Positions 14,910 to 23,080 of a stretch of DNA of 25,014 nucleotides are shown here, piece after piece. The stretch covers positions 1 through 25,014 of the forward strand of contig CAJYHD010000467.1 in assembly GCA_913773715.1 (NCBI GenBank), read 5' to 3'. Under the pieces are notes generated by a model that saw nothing but the letters and a program-made list of their open reading frames with translations, did no database searches and was not told where the DNA came from. The DNA comes from an uncultured Sphingobium sp. Lineage in GTDB: Bacteria; Pseudomonadota; Alphaproteobacteria; Sphingomonadales; Sphingomonadaceae. A program made the translations under genes and the position numbers. The number at the start of each line of letters is the position of its first letter. The first letter of the stretch is position 1.

Positions 14910-16252
14910 CAGGCGGGAACAACGCGGTCCAACCGCGCACCGTGCCGGGCGCACGCATTGCGCGTATCCACAATCAGCCGAGCCCTTTCGGCAAGCCCTT
15001 GATAATCCACCCCGTCATGGTCGGTCGCAATCAACACGGCATCATAATCGGCAATGGCATCAAGATTCCAATCCACCCCGGATCGGCCATTGAGAGTAGG
15101 ATGCTCGCGTGTGTTGTCGACCTGCGCGACATGGGGATCGTGGAACTCCGCCGTTGCGCCGCGTTCCTCGATCAATTCCATCAAGCGCAGCGACGGGCTT
15201 TCACGGATGTCCTCGACGTTCTTCTTGTAGGCAAGACCAAGGACAAGGATGCGCGACCCGTTGAGCCCTTTGCCGCTGGTGCGGTCCAACGCTTCCGCCA
15301 GGACACGCACGACATGGACGGGCATTGCCGAATTGATCTGTCCTGCAAGTTCGATGAAGCGCGTATGCTGATTATACTCGCGGGCTTTCCAGGTCAGGTA
15401 GAAAGGGTCGATCGGGATGCAGTGCCCGCCCAGACCTGGGCCTGGATAGAAAGGCATAAAGCCAAAAGGCTTGGTCTTGGCCGCTTCGATCACGTCCCAG
15501 ACATTGATGCCCATCGCATCGAAGACGACCTTGAGCTCGTTGACCAGCGCGATGTTCACCGCCCGAAAGACGTTCTCGGTGATCTTCACCGCTTCCGCCG
15601 TGGCCGCGCTCGACACGGGCACGGTCTGCACGATCGGTCGATAGGCTGCCAGCGCGATGTCGCGGGACAAGGAGTCGTCCGCGCCCACCACTTTGGGAAT
15701 GGCGGTGGTGGAGAATTGCGGGTTGCCCGGATCTTCGCGTTCGGGCGAATAGGCCAGGAAGAAATCCTGACCCTGCCGCAACCCGCCTGCCTCCAGGAGA
15801 GGTTTCATCACCTCTGCGGTCGTCCCGGGGAAAGTAGTCGATTCCAGTACCACCAGTTGCCCTGGGCGCAGACGCTTTGCAATCAGCTCGGTGGTCGAGA
15901 TGACGTAACTGAGATCGGGTTCCAGATGCCTGGTCAGCGGGGTCGGAACGCAGATCAGCAGGATATCGGGCTCATTCAGGCGGGTCATGTCGGCCGTGCA
16001 GTTCAGCAAACCGCCCGAAGCCAATGTATCGACCACTGTTGCATCGATATGCTTGATATAACTCTGCCCGGCGTTCAGCGCATCCACCTTTTGCGCATCC
16101 AGATCGAAACCCATGACCCGCCGCCCGGCCTGGCCGAATGCCACAGCAAGCGGCAGACCAACATATCCCAGACCTACGATGCCGACCACTGCTTCGTTTG
16201 CGGCCATTCGATTGAGAAGGTCGGTGCCGGCCGAACTGCTGATGTTATTCAT
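14909..16252 (-). CDS. UDP-N-acetylhexosamine 6-dehydrogenase (nucleotide-sugar dehydrogenase, WbpA-like)
   Basis: This 447-residue cytoplasmic enzyme oxidises C6 of a UDP-hexose to a uronate with two NAD+. ATG at 16252 is chosen because AAGG precedes it by about 6 bases and the NAD-binding GLGYVGLP (27-34) then sits at the usual distance. Other family motifs are ESTTFPGTT (137-145), SPEREDPGN (169-177), the substrate-binding KITEN (223-227), and the catalytic Cys278 in GGHCIPIDP (275-283). The EDPGN form is the one I associate with UDP-GlcNAc dehydrogenases of the WbpA type rather than with UDP-glucose dehydrogenase, so UDP-GlcNAcA is the favoured product; UDP-GalNAc as substrate is an alternative. 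A 55-base gap separates it from the upstream glycosyltransferase. Confidence 0.88.
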   Translation of the reverse strand: MNNISSSAGTDLLNRMAANEAVVGIVGLGYVGLPLAVAFGQAGRRVMGFDLDAQKVDALNAGQSYIKHIDATVVDTLASGGLLNCTADMTRLNEPDILLICVPTPLTRHLEPDLSYVISTTELIAKRLRPGQLVVLESTTFPGTTAEVMKPLLEAGGLRQGQDFFLAYSPEREDPGNPQFSTTAIPKVVGADDSLSRDIALAAYRPIVQTVPVSSAATAEAVKITENVFRAVNIALVNELKVVFDAMGINVWDVIEAAKTKPFGFMPFYPGPGLGGHCIPIDPFYLTWKAREYNQHTRFIELAGQINSAMPVHVVRVLAEALDRTSGKGLNGSRILVLGLAYKKNVEDIRESPSLRLMELIEERGATAEFHDPHVAQVDNTREHPTLNGRSGVDWNLDAIADYDAVLIATDHDGVDYQGLAERARLIVDTRNACARHGARLDRVVPA

Positions 16253-16307
16253 ATTAACCCTTGTCCTGGGTAGGGTAATGATGCGCATGCCCCACAGAAG
16301 CTTGCGG

Positions 16308-17498
16308 CTAGCGGAGTCGCCTTCCGGCTTCAAGCGGATCGAAGGTGTGATTGACGTCACCCAGAATCAGGGATGTCGTCGCGTCTGTGACGACGCCCAA
16401 TTCGTAGAGCCTTATACAGCGCGCATGTCCAGCGGCCCCCATCGCCCGCACCCGATCCGGATCACGCGCCAGTTCCAGCATCGCCTCGGCCAGCGCATCG
16501 GCATTGCCGACAGGGACGAGCAGGCCATTCTCGCCATGCGTCACCGTGTCCCGGCAACCGGCGGTGTCCGTGGTCACGATGGCTCGCCCCACCGCCATGG
16601 CCTCCAAATTGGTCCGTGGCGTTCCCTCGCGATAGGAGGGCAGCACAAAAACATGGCAGGCCGCAAACTCGGCGACCGGGTTGGCGATATGGCCGCGAAC
16701 CTCGACGATGTCCTCGTCCTTCCAACGGGCCACGTCCGCCTTGGTGATCGAGGCATGATTATAGTCAGTGCCACCGACAAGAACAAAGCGGGCATCGGGG
16801 ACGGCCGCCTTCACCATGCGGGCCGCGGCAACGAATTCCAGCACGCCCTTGTCGCGCAACAAACGGGCAACCATCAGGAACACGGGGCTGCCGTCCGGCA
16901 CGGGCGTTACGGGGAAACGCGCCATGTCGACGCCCGAGCCGTTGACCAGGGCCGTGGGCGTACCTTGCGGGATCGCCCTCTCTCGATACAGCGTGTCCCG
17001 ATCATCCGGATTTTGGAGCAGTACCAAATCGGCGCAGGCCAGGGCGAACCGATAACTGGTCCTTGCAAAAAGCCGCACCAGTTTGCGTCGAAATCCACCG
17101 CCCCCGATAAAGGCGAAGCCCAGACCGGGGATCATGCAGACACGCCGTCGCACACCGGCCCATTTCGCCAATGGCAAAGCATAGATGACGGGCTTGATGG
17201 TGTGGACGAACAGCAGATCCGGCTGCCACTGCCTTATCGTCTTCCACAACGCGCGAATATGGACGACGTCGACCAGCGGATTGAGCCCGGCGGGCTGGAG
17301 GGACCACGGAATGAACGTGATCCCTTCGTGGTCGAATGCATCGAGCGCGAATCCCGGAAGCGGTGTTGCCACCACCACGATCCGATAGCCGCGCCGTTCC
17401 AGCCGGCGCATGACCGGCAGGCGAAAACGGAACATATATTCCGCATGCGCGCCAACGAACATCGCAATCGGCTCGCCGGATGGCGACACCGGCCTCAT
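16308..17498 (-). CDS. GT4 family glycosyltransferase (5)
   Basis: This 396-residue enzyme overlaps the epimerase stop as ATGA. The N-terminal domain contains LLFVHTIKPVIYALPLAK (95-112) and a Gly-rich MIPGLGFAFIGGGG (122-135), features of the PglA-like GT4 branch that adds a second sugar, often an N-acetylhexosamine, to a lipid-linked primer. The donor domain has NGSGVDMARF (186-195), FLMVARLLRDKGVLEF (207-222), VLVGG (239-243) and the E-x7-E motif REGTPRTNLEAM (Glu291, Glu299). Unlike the other four GT4 genes it is grouped with the nucleotide-sugar genes, which suggests that it uses the sugar made by its neighbours. That is an inference. Confidence 0.88.
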   Translation of the reverse strand: MRPVSPSGEPIAMFVGAHAEYMFRFRLPVMRRLERRGYRIVVVATPLPGFALDAFDHEGITFIPWSLQPAGLNPLVDVVHIRALWKTIRQWQPDLLFVHTIKPVIYALPLAKWAGVRRRVCMIPGLGFAFIGGGGFRRKLVRLFARTSYRFALACADLVLLQNPDDRDTLYRERAIPQGTPTALVNGSGVDMARFPVTPVPDGSPVFLMVARLLRDKGVLEFVAAARMVKAAVPDARFVLVGGTDYNHASITKADVARWKDEDIVEVRGHIANPVAEFAACHVFVLPSYREGTPRTNLEAMAVGRAIVTTDTAGCRDTVTHGENGLLVPVGNADALAEAMLELARDPDRVRAMGAAGHARCIRLYELGVVTDATTSLILGDVNHTFDPLEAGRRLR

Positions 17499-18496
17499 CG
17501 GGCGTAATGCTCCTGATACCAGGACACAAAGGCCGGCACCCCGACCGAAACCGGCGTCGAGGGTGCATAACCCGTCAACAGCTCAAGCAGCTTGGACGAG
17601 GCTTCGGTCGCCGGTACGTCACCAGGCTGCATCGGCAGCATGTTCTTGATCGCCTTCTTGCCCAGGGCGCGCTCGATCTCCTCGATATATTGCATCAGCT
17701 TGACCGGCTCGCCCTGGCCGATGTTGACGACGCGGAACGGTGCGACCGGTGACAGGCTGTCGCCTTCGACTGGCGTGTTGCCCGGCACGGCATCGATCAG
17801 CCGGACGACGGCCTCTGCAAGGTCCTCGACATAGGTGAAGTCGCGTACCATCTCGCCATGGTTGTAGACGTCCATGGCCCTGTTTTCCTGGATCGCCTTG
17901 GTGAATTTGAACAAGGCCATGTCAGGCCGTCCCCAGGGGCCATATACGGTGAAAAAGCGAAAGAAGGTCATGGGTATGCCGAACAGGTTGGCGTAGCTGT
18001 GCCCCATCATCTCTGTTGCCATCTTGGTGGCGGCGTAAAATGTGAGGGGCGTGGCGCAACGTTCTGTTTCACGGAACGGCATGTCCTTGTTCGCACCATA
18101 GACCGAACTGGTCGACGCCGCGAGCAGATGCCGCGGCTTGGTACGGCGCGCAAGTTCCAGAATATTGAAGGTGCCGACAAGGTTGGTGTCGACGTACGCC
18201 TCGGGATGATCGATCGAGTAACGCACCCCCGCCTGAGCGGCGAGATGGATGATCACGTCAGGCTGAAACTTTTCCCATACATCCGTCAGCGCTTCCTTGT
18301 CGGCAATAGAAGTGCGAGATACGGAAAAATTCGAATAATTAGACAGAAAATTGTTACGCTCTTCCTTCAAGGAGGGATCGTAATAGTCGGAAAAATTGTC
18401 AACGCCCAGGACGTGATCGCCGTGCTGAAGAAGCCGGCTGGCGACATGAAAACCGACAAAGCCCGCCGACCCCGTCACAAGTACCTTCCGTGCCAT
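17495..18496 (-). CDS. UDP-uronate 4-epimerase-like extended SDR
   Basis: This 333-residue NAD-dependent enzyme inverts C4 of a UDP-sugar uronate or hexose. Visible motifs are the NAD-binding GSAGFVG (9-15), the LAAQAGVRYSIDHP region (85-98), the catalytic triad Ser near 129-131 (STSSVYG), Tyr154 and Lys158 (YAATK), and the RFFTVYGPWGRPDMA stretch (180-194) characteristic of UDP-glucuronate 4-epimerases of the CapI/LspL group. AAGGAA lies about 10 bases before the ATG at 18496. It heads an operon with a GT4 enzyme and a UDP-N-acetylhexosamine dehydrogenase, so its substrate could be UDP-GlcNAcA rather than UDP-GlcA. The enzyme class is firm, the substrate is not. Confidence 0.9.
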   Translation of the reverse strand: MARKVLVTGSAGFVGFHVASRLLQHGDHVLGVDNFSDYYDPSLKEERNNFLSNYSNFSVSRTSIADKEALTDVWEKFQPDVIIHLAAQAGVRYSIDHPEAYVDTNLVGTFNILELARRTKPRHLLAASTSSVYGANKDMPFRETERCATPLTFYAATKMATEMMGHSYANLFGIPMTFFRFFTVYGPWGRPDMALFKFTKAIQENRAMDVYNHGEMVRDFTYVEDLAEAVVRLIDAVPGNTPVEGDSLSPVAPFRVVNIGQGEPVKLMQYIEEIERALGKKAIKNMLPMQPGDVPATEASSKLLELLTGYAPSTPVSVGVPAFVSWYQEHYAR

Positions 18497-18746
18497 CGCT
18501 ATATCGTTCCTTTATTCTGACGCGACAATGAAACATGCCGGTGCTGCGCCGCATAAATTTCCCGACCACCGGCACCCCAAGGCATGCCGGCCATCTATCC
18601 CGTCCCTATAGCCTGGGCGTACAGGAAGGCGATGGGCTGGCGGATACGGGAAACGCCATCTGGCAAGGAGGGTGCTGGACGTGGCCAAGTCAGCCGCATA
18701 GGAACAGACGCAATCCTCTGCCAGCCATTTCAAACAAAGGCGCCCT
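18497..18746. promoter_or_regulatory. Divergent intergenic control region with an 8-bp inverted repeat
   Basis: These 250 bases lie between the minus-strand nucleotide-sugar operon and the plus-strand export operon and must drive both. TGCCGGTG at 18536-18543 and its reverse complement CACCGGCA at 18567-18574 are separated by 23 bases with an AT-rich centre (ATAAATTT), and GGCATGCC, a perfect 8-bp palindrome, lies at 18581-18588. Such an arrangement could bind a dimeric regulator or form an mRNA hairpin. No clear -35/-10 pair was found. Confidence 0.45.
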
Positions 18747-20135
18747 ATGACCATTGATCGCCGCTCGGCCCATCGCCGCCCGGCGTTGCGCTTCCGGCCC
18801 AGCCAGGCCTTCATTCTCTTATGCGTCTACCTGCTGATCCTCTGGTTCGCAGGAGGCGCATCACGCGCCGATGTCGCGGGCCAGATCGTTGTGCGCTTCA
18901 CGGCCTGGGCCATGTTGATCATTACGATCCTGGCAGGACGATGGCCCGCCTGGAGGGAATATCGCTGGCTGTGGCTGGGGCTCGCCGCCATAATCCTGGT
19001 CCCCCTGATACAGTTGATCCCTTTGCCCCCGGCTTTGTGGCAAGCCTTGCCGGGCCGCACGCCCTTCATACAGGCCGCGGTGGCCAGTGGCATCAGCCAG
19101 CCCTGGCGTCCTCTGTCGATCGTGCCCGGCGCAACGGTGAACGCCGCCTCGTCGCTGATCGTCCCGATCGTGGGGCTCCTGCTCGCCACCAATCTTGGCG
19201 AACAGGAGCGCAGGCACCTGCCCGCGCTCCTGATGACAATCATGGTATCGTCCCTGGCGCTGGGTGTATTGCAGTTCACCGGGTTCAACCTTGGCAGCCC
19301 CCTGGTCAATCGAACGACCGGAGATGTCAGCGGTCCGTTCGCCAACCGCAATCATTTCGCGCTGCTCATGGCGTTGGGTTGCCTGGTGGCGCCCGTCTGG
19401 GCATTTGGCGCGAGCCGCAAGCCGAGCTGGCGCGTGGCTGTCGCCTTCGGGCTGATGCTGGTGTTCGCTTTGATCATCCTGGCCAGCGGATCCCGGGCGG
19501 GTCTGGTTCTGGGCGGCTTGGCTTTCGCTCTCGCCTTGTTGATCGTGGGCAGGCACCTGCGGCAGATCCTGCGGGGCTATCCACGCTGGGTTCCCGTTGC
19601 CTTGGTAGTGGGGCTGGTCGGAGCGATCGCCTGCCTAATCCTGATAAGCATCGCCGCTAACCGTGCCGTATCGGTTAACCGTGTCCTATCCGAGGGAGTG
19701 GACCAGGACATACGCCTGCGGGGCATGCCCGTGGTGCTGTCGATGATCCGCGAATATTTTCCCGTCGGCTCGGGCCTGGGCGGGTTCGATCCGATCTTCC
19801 GCTTGCATGAGCCGCTGGCGCTGCTCAAACCGAGCTATTTCAATCATGCGCATAACGACCTTCTCGAACTGGTGCTCGACGCAGGGTTGCCGGGGCTGAT
19901 CCTGCTATGCACCGGTTTGGCCTGGTGGCTGGCGAGAAGCGTAAGGGCTTGGCGTGGCACTCCGGGCATGCCGACCACATTGGCCAGGCTCGGATCGGCC
20001 ATGTTGCTCCTGATCCTCATTGCGAGTGTCACGGATTACCCTATACGCACACCCATCATCATGTTCATTACAGTCGTTGCGGCCCTATGGCTCAACGGCG
20101 CAGGTGGACCAGCTTTACGCGAAAGCGGCGACTAA
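18747..20135 (+). CDS. Second O-antigen ligase/Wzy-like membrane protein
   Basis: This 462-residue protein has about 12 membrane spans. AAAGGCG precedes the ATG at 18747. The O-antigen ligase/polymerase superfamily pattern is clear: SGPFANRNHFALL (195-207), an Arg loop ILASGSRAGLVL (244-255), a long periplasmic segment with PVGSGLGGFDPIFR (339-352), and the conserved NHAHNDLLELVLDAGLPG (366-383) with two His and Asp near the catalytic site. It stands first in the operon with the Wza and Wzc homologues, the place where EPS polymerases of alphaproteobacteria are common. It could be the polymerase, leaving the gene at 12881 as a ligase or accessory, or the reverse. A gap of 40 bases leads to the export lipoprotein gene. 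Confidence 0.82.
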   Translation: MTIDRRSAHRRPALRFRPSQAFILLCVYLLILWFAGGASRADVAGQIVVRFTAWAMLIITILAGRWPAWREYRWLWLGLAAIILVPLIQLIPLPPALWQALPGRTPFIQAAVASGISQPWRPLSIVPGATVNAASSLIVPIVGLLLATNLGEQERRHLPALLMTIMVSSLALGVLQFTGFNLGSPLVNRTTGDVSGPFANRNHFALLMALGCLVAPVWAFGASRKPSWRVAVAFGLMLVFALIILASGSRAGLVLGGLAFALALLIVGRHLRQILRGYPRWVPVALVVGLVGAIACLILISIAANRAVSVNRVLSEGVDQDIRLRGMPVVLSMIREYFPVGSGLGGFDPIFRLHEPLALLKPSYFNHAHNDLLELVLDAGLPGLILLCTGLAWWLARSVRAWRGTPGMPTTLARLGSAMLLLILIASVTDYPIRTPIIMFITVVAALWLNGAGGPALRESGD

Positions 20136-20175
20136 TTAAGCTGGTTGCTACCCTGTCGGGAAGTCTGTCGAGTGC

Positions 20176-20886
20176 ATGCATAAGAATCTGATCGTATTGC
20201 TTGGGGCGCTCGCTCTGTCCGCCTGTGCGACGCCCCCTCCACCGGAATCGTCGGCACGGCTGACCGTGGTGAGCGACAGCGCCGCGCTGCCCCCGCCCAA
20301 CCGGCAGGACCTGACCGTTGCGGACAGGCCCGCGCTGATCGGACCGCTCGACACCATCCAGGTCGACGTCTTCAACGTCCCCGAGCTCAGCCGCGAGATG
20401 CAGGTCGATGCCAGCGGTAGAATCTCCATGCCACTCGCCGGCACGATCGACGCGCGCGGGCGCACGGCAGGGGAGTTGGCGAAGGCGATCGAGGCGACGT
20501 TGCGCGGCCGCTATGTCCGCAATCCCGAAGTGACCGTGAACATCAAGAGTTCCGTCAGTCAGGTCGTGACCATCGATGGCCAAGTGATCGAACCAGGCCT
20601 CTATCCCGTCACCAATCAGATGACGCTTCTACGGGCGATCGCATCGGCCAAGGGTTTGTCCGAATTCGCCCGTCCGAAAGACGTCGTCATCCTGCGGACA
20701 GTCGATGGTCGCAAGATGGCTGGTTTGTATGATATCGACGCCATCCGGCGCGGCGCATATGATGATCCCGCCATCTATGCCAACGACGTGATCGTGGTCG
20801 GCGATTCACCCCAGCGCCGCCTGTTCCGCGACTTCGTATCCCTTGCGCCGGCATTGGCCGCTCCGCTGATCGCGATCGTAAAGTAA
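20176..20886 (+). CDS. Outer-membrane polysaccharide export lipoprotein (Wza/GumB-like)
   Basis: This 236-residue protein has a lipoprotein signal: MHKNLIVLLGALALSAC with the lipobox LSAC and Cys17 as lipidated residue. After a Pro-rich linker come the Poly_export domain (about 53-123; IGPLDTIQVDVFNVPEL, MPLAGTIDARGRTAGELA) and an SLBB domain (about 130-165; DGQVIEPGLYPVTNQMTLL). The C-terminus ends in a hydrophobic stretch (FVSLAPALAAPLIAIV). It is far shorter than E. coli Wza (about 380) and closer to GumB, lacking the second SLBB repeat. It forms the periplasmic and outer-membrane exit channel with the Wzc partner encoded immediately downstream, whose start lies one base after this stop. 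Confidence 0.92.
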   Translation: MHKNLIVLLGALALSACATPPPPESSARLTVVSDSAALPPPNRQDLTVADRPALIGPLDTIQVDVFNVPELSREMQVDASGRISMPLAGTIDARGRTAGELAKAIEATLRGRYVRNPEVTVNIKSSVSQVVTIDGQVIEPGLYPVTNQMTLLRAIASAKGLSEFARPKDVVILRTVDGRKMAGLYDIDAIRRGAYDDPAIYANDVIVVGDSPQRRLFRDFVSLAPALAAPLIAIVK

Positions 20887-20887
20887 C

Positions 20888-23080
20888 ATGAACCTGATGA
20901 TGTCCTTGCCACAAGGTGGCATGATCGCGGATGGCGTAACGGATCAGGGCTACGCCCAGGGATCAGATTCGCGCGAACCGCTCATCCGCCGCTACATCCG
21001 GATGGCGCTGCGTTGGCGTTATGTGATTCTGGGCGCGATCCTTGCCTGCTTCCTGATCGGCTTGGTCGTGACGCTCATGATGACGCCGCAATATACGGCC
21101 GTCACCACCGTCGAAGTGTCGCGCGAGTCCGCGAAGATCACCGATTTCCAGGGGGTCGAACGCGATACCAGTTCGGCCGATCAGGAATTCTACCTGACCC
21201 AATATGGCCTGCTGCAGGCCCGCACCCTGGCCGAGCGCGTGGCCAATCAGCTGGGGTTGGTCGACGATCCCAAATTCTTCGAAATCTTCGGACAAAAGTC
21301 CGATACGCCTGCCTTCACGCTCGTCAATGGTCGCTATCCTGCGTCCGGACGCGCCGAGCGGCTGCGCACGGCAGGAGGCATCCTGCTCAAGAACCTGTCG
21401 ATCAAGCCCACACGCATGTCGCGGTTGGTGGACATCGCTTTCACGAGCCCCGATGCCGCACTGTCAGCCCGCATAGCCAATGCCTGGGCCGACAATTACA
21501 TCAAGACCAATCTCGAACGAAAAATCCAGGCCACATCCTATGGCAGCAACCTGCTCAGCCGTCAGCTCAGCCAAGCCAAGGAAAGGCTGAACGACTCCCA
21601 GCGCCAACTGGTCGCCTATGCCTCTTCGCAGCACATCATCAACCTACCCGCCCAGACCAGCAGCACCGGTGCCACAGTCGAACGCTCGATCACCGCTGAC
21701 GAACTCGCGGCACTCAATTCGGCCCTGACCCAGGCGACGGCCGACCGTATCCAATTGGAGGCCCGCTACGAGCGGGCGGGTGCCTCCACCGAGGCCTTGC
21801 GCAACCCCACCATCGGCGCCCTGCGCCAGCGTCGCGCCGAACTTGCTGCCGAATATCAGCGGCTGATGGTGCAGTTCGAACCCGACTATCCAACGGCCAA
21901 GGCGATCAATGCCCAGATGAAGCAGATCGACCAGTCCATCGCACGCGAAGAGGGCCGCGTTTCTGGATCACTTCTGGCCGATTACCGCGAAGCACAAGAA
22001 CGTGAGCGCACGCTGCAGGCTAAAGTCAACGAACTCAAGACAAACTATCTGGATCTGCGGCGTCGATCCATACAGTATAATATCTTCCAGCAGGAAGTAG
22101 ACACCAATCGCGCCCTGTACGATGGCCTGTTGCAGCGTTTCAAGGAAATCGGCGTCGCAGGTGGGGTCGGTATCAACAACATCTCGGTCGTGGACCGGGC
22201 TGACGTACCCGGCGCTCCATCCAGCCCGCGGCTGCTGATCAACCTTGCCATTTCGTTGCTTGCAGGCCTGGGTCTGGGTACGCTTCTCGCCTTTGCGCTG
22301 GAGCAGATCGATGAGGCGATCGCCGATCCGGCCGAGATCGGACGACGCCTTGGGCTGCCGCTGCTCGGAGCAGTACCCAAGGTCAAGGAAGGCTCGCCTG
22401 AGGATGCACTCCTGGATCGCAAGTCAGCCCTGGTCGAGGCGTATCTTGCCGTGCAGACAAAGCTTGCCTTCACCACCGAACATGGCGTGCCGCGCTCGAT
22501 AGCTGTCACCTCGACCCGACCCGCCGAGGGCAAATCAACGACCGCACTGGCATTGGCAACTACCCTGGCTCGCGGCCATCGTAATGTCATCCTGGTCGAT
22601 GGCGATATGCGCTCGCCATCCGTTCACCATCTCGGCAAGGTTCCCAACACGCGCGGCCTGAGCAATTTCCTGGCGGGTGATGACGATATCACCTCGCTCA
22701 CCTTTGCCATGGACCCACTCGGCTTCACCGCCATGGCAGCTGGCCCCATCCCGCCCAATGCGGCTGAGCTTTTGACGGGCAATCGTCTGCCCACCCTGAT
22801 CGAACGGCTGCTGCAAGTGTACGATCACGTCATCATCGACTCGCCACCCGTCATGGGCCTGGCCGACGCACCCCTGATCGCCAGTCGCGTCGAGGGGGTC
22901 GTATATGCGGTGGAATCGCGCGGCATTCGTTCGAGCCTGGTCAGGACGGCCCTGGATAGGCTCAAGGGGGCCAACATCCATATTATCGGGGGCGTTCTGA
23001 CAAAGTTCGAACAGGCCAAGAACCATTACGGCTACGGTTATGACTATGGTTATGACTATGGCCACGGCCATGAAGCCTGA
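20888..23080 (+). CDS. Polysaccharide co-polymerase with tyrosine autokinase domain (Wzc/GumC-like)
   Basis: This 730-residue inner-membrane protein controls chain length and export. TM1 is at about 45-65, a Wzz periplasmic domain follows with long coiled-coil stretches (about 220-420), a Pro-rich PGAPSSPR (441-448) precedes TM2 (about 449-470), and a cytoplasmic BY-kinase domain ends the chain. The kinase has Walker A TRPAEGKST (543-551), Walker A' VILVDGDMRSP (567-577) and Walker B HVIIDSPPV (647-655). The C-terminal Tyr cluster is unusual: six Tyr at every second residue (714, 716, 718, 720, 722, 724), followed by GHGHEA, and part of it is encoded by a 12-bp tandem repeat. BY-kinases trans-phosphorylate this tail to cycle the oligomer. 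No Wzb-type phosphatase gene is seen in the window. Confidence 0.95.
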   Translation: MNLMMSLPQGGMIADGVTDQGYAQGSDSREPLIRRYIRMALRWRYVILGAILACFLIGLVVTLMMTPQYTAVTTVEVSRESAKITDFQGVERDTSSADQEFYLTQYGLLQARTLAERVANQLGLVDDPKFFEIFGQKSDTPAFTLVNGRYPASGRAERLRTAGGILLKNLSIKPTRMSRLVDIAFTSPDAALSARIANAWADNYIKTNLERKIQATSYGSNLLSRQLSQAKERLNDSQRQLVAYASSQHIINLPAQTSSTGATVERSITADELAALNSALTQATADRIQLEARYERAGASTEALRNPTIGALRQRRAELAAEYQRLMVQFEPDYPTAKAINAQMKQIDQSIAREEGRVSGSLLADYREAQERERTLQAKVNELKTNYLDLRRRSIQYNIFQQEVDTNRALYDGLLQRFKEIGVAGGVGINNISVVDRADVPGAPSSPRLLINLAISLLAGLGLGTLLAFALEQIDEAIADPAEIGRRLGLPLLGAVPKVKEGSPEDALLDRKSALVEAYLAVQTKLAFTTEHGVPRSIAVTSTRPAEGKSTTALALATTLARGHRNVILVDGDMRSPSVHHLGKVPNTRGLSNFLAGDDDITSLTFAMDPLGFTAMAAGPIPPNAAELLTGNRLPTLIERLLQVYDHVIIDSPPVMGLADAPLIASRVEGVVYAVESRGIRSSLVRTALDRLKGANIHIIGGVLTKFEQAKNHYGYGYDYGYDYGHGHEA
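23036..23059 (+). repeat. Two perfect tandem copies of a 12-bp unit in the wzc tyrosine tail
   Basis: GGTTATGACTAT occurs at 23036-23047 and again at 23048-23059, coding for Gly-Tyr-Asp-Tyr twice. A related Gly-Tyr pair (GGCTAC, 23030-23035) precedes them. Because the unit is four codons, gain or loss by slippage would change the number of phosphorylatable Tyr without breaking the frame. Confidence 0.85.

Noticed and set aside
14786..16273. 495-codon open frame on the plus strand opposite the dehydrogenase gene
   Set aside because: It mirrors a gene with complete family motifs on the minus strand; the translation is rich in His, Arg, Gln and Asp with no domain, as expected of a high-GC antisense shadow.
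16113..17507. 464-codon open frame on the plus strand opposite the fifth glycosyltransferase
   Set aside because: Same reason: low-complexity composition, no recognisable family, and the opposite strand has a full GT4 enzyme with overlapping start and stop signals.
17858..18520. 220-codon open frame on the plus strand opposite the epimerase
   Set aside because: Antisense shadow of an SDR with intact catalytic residues.
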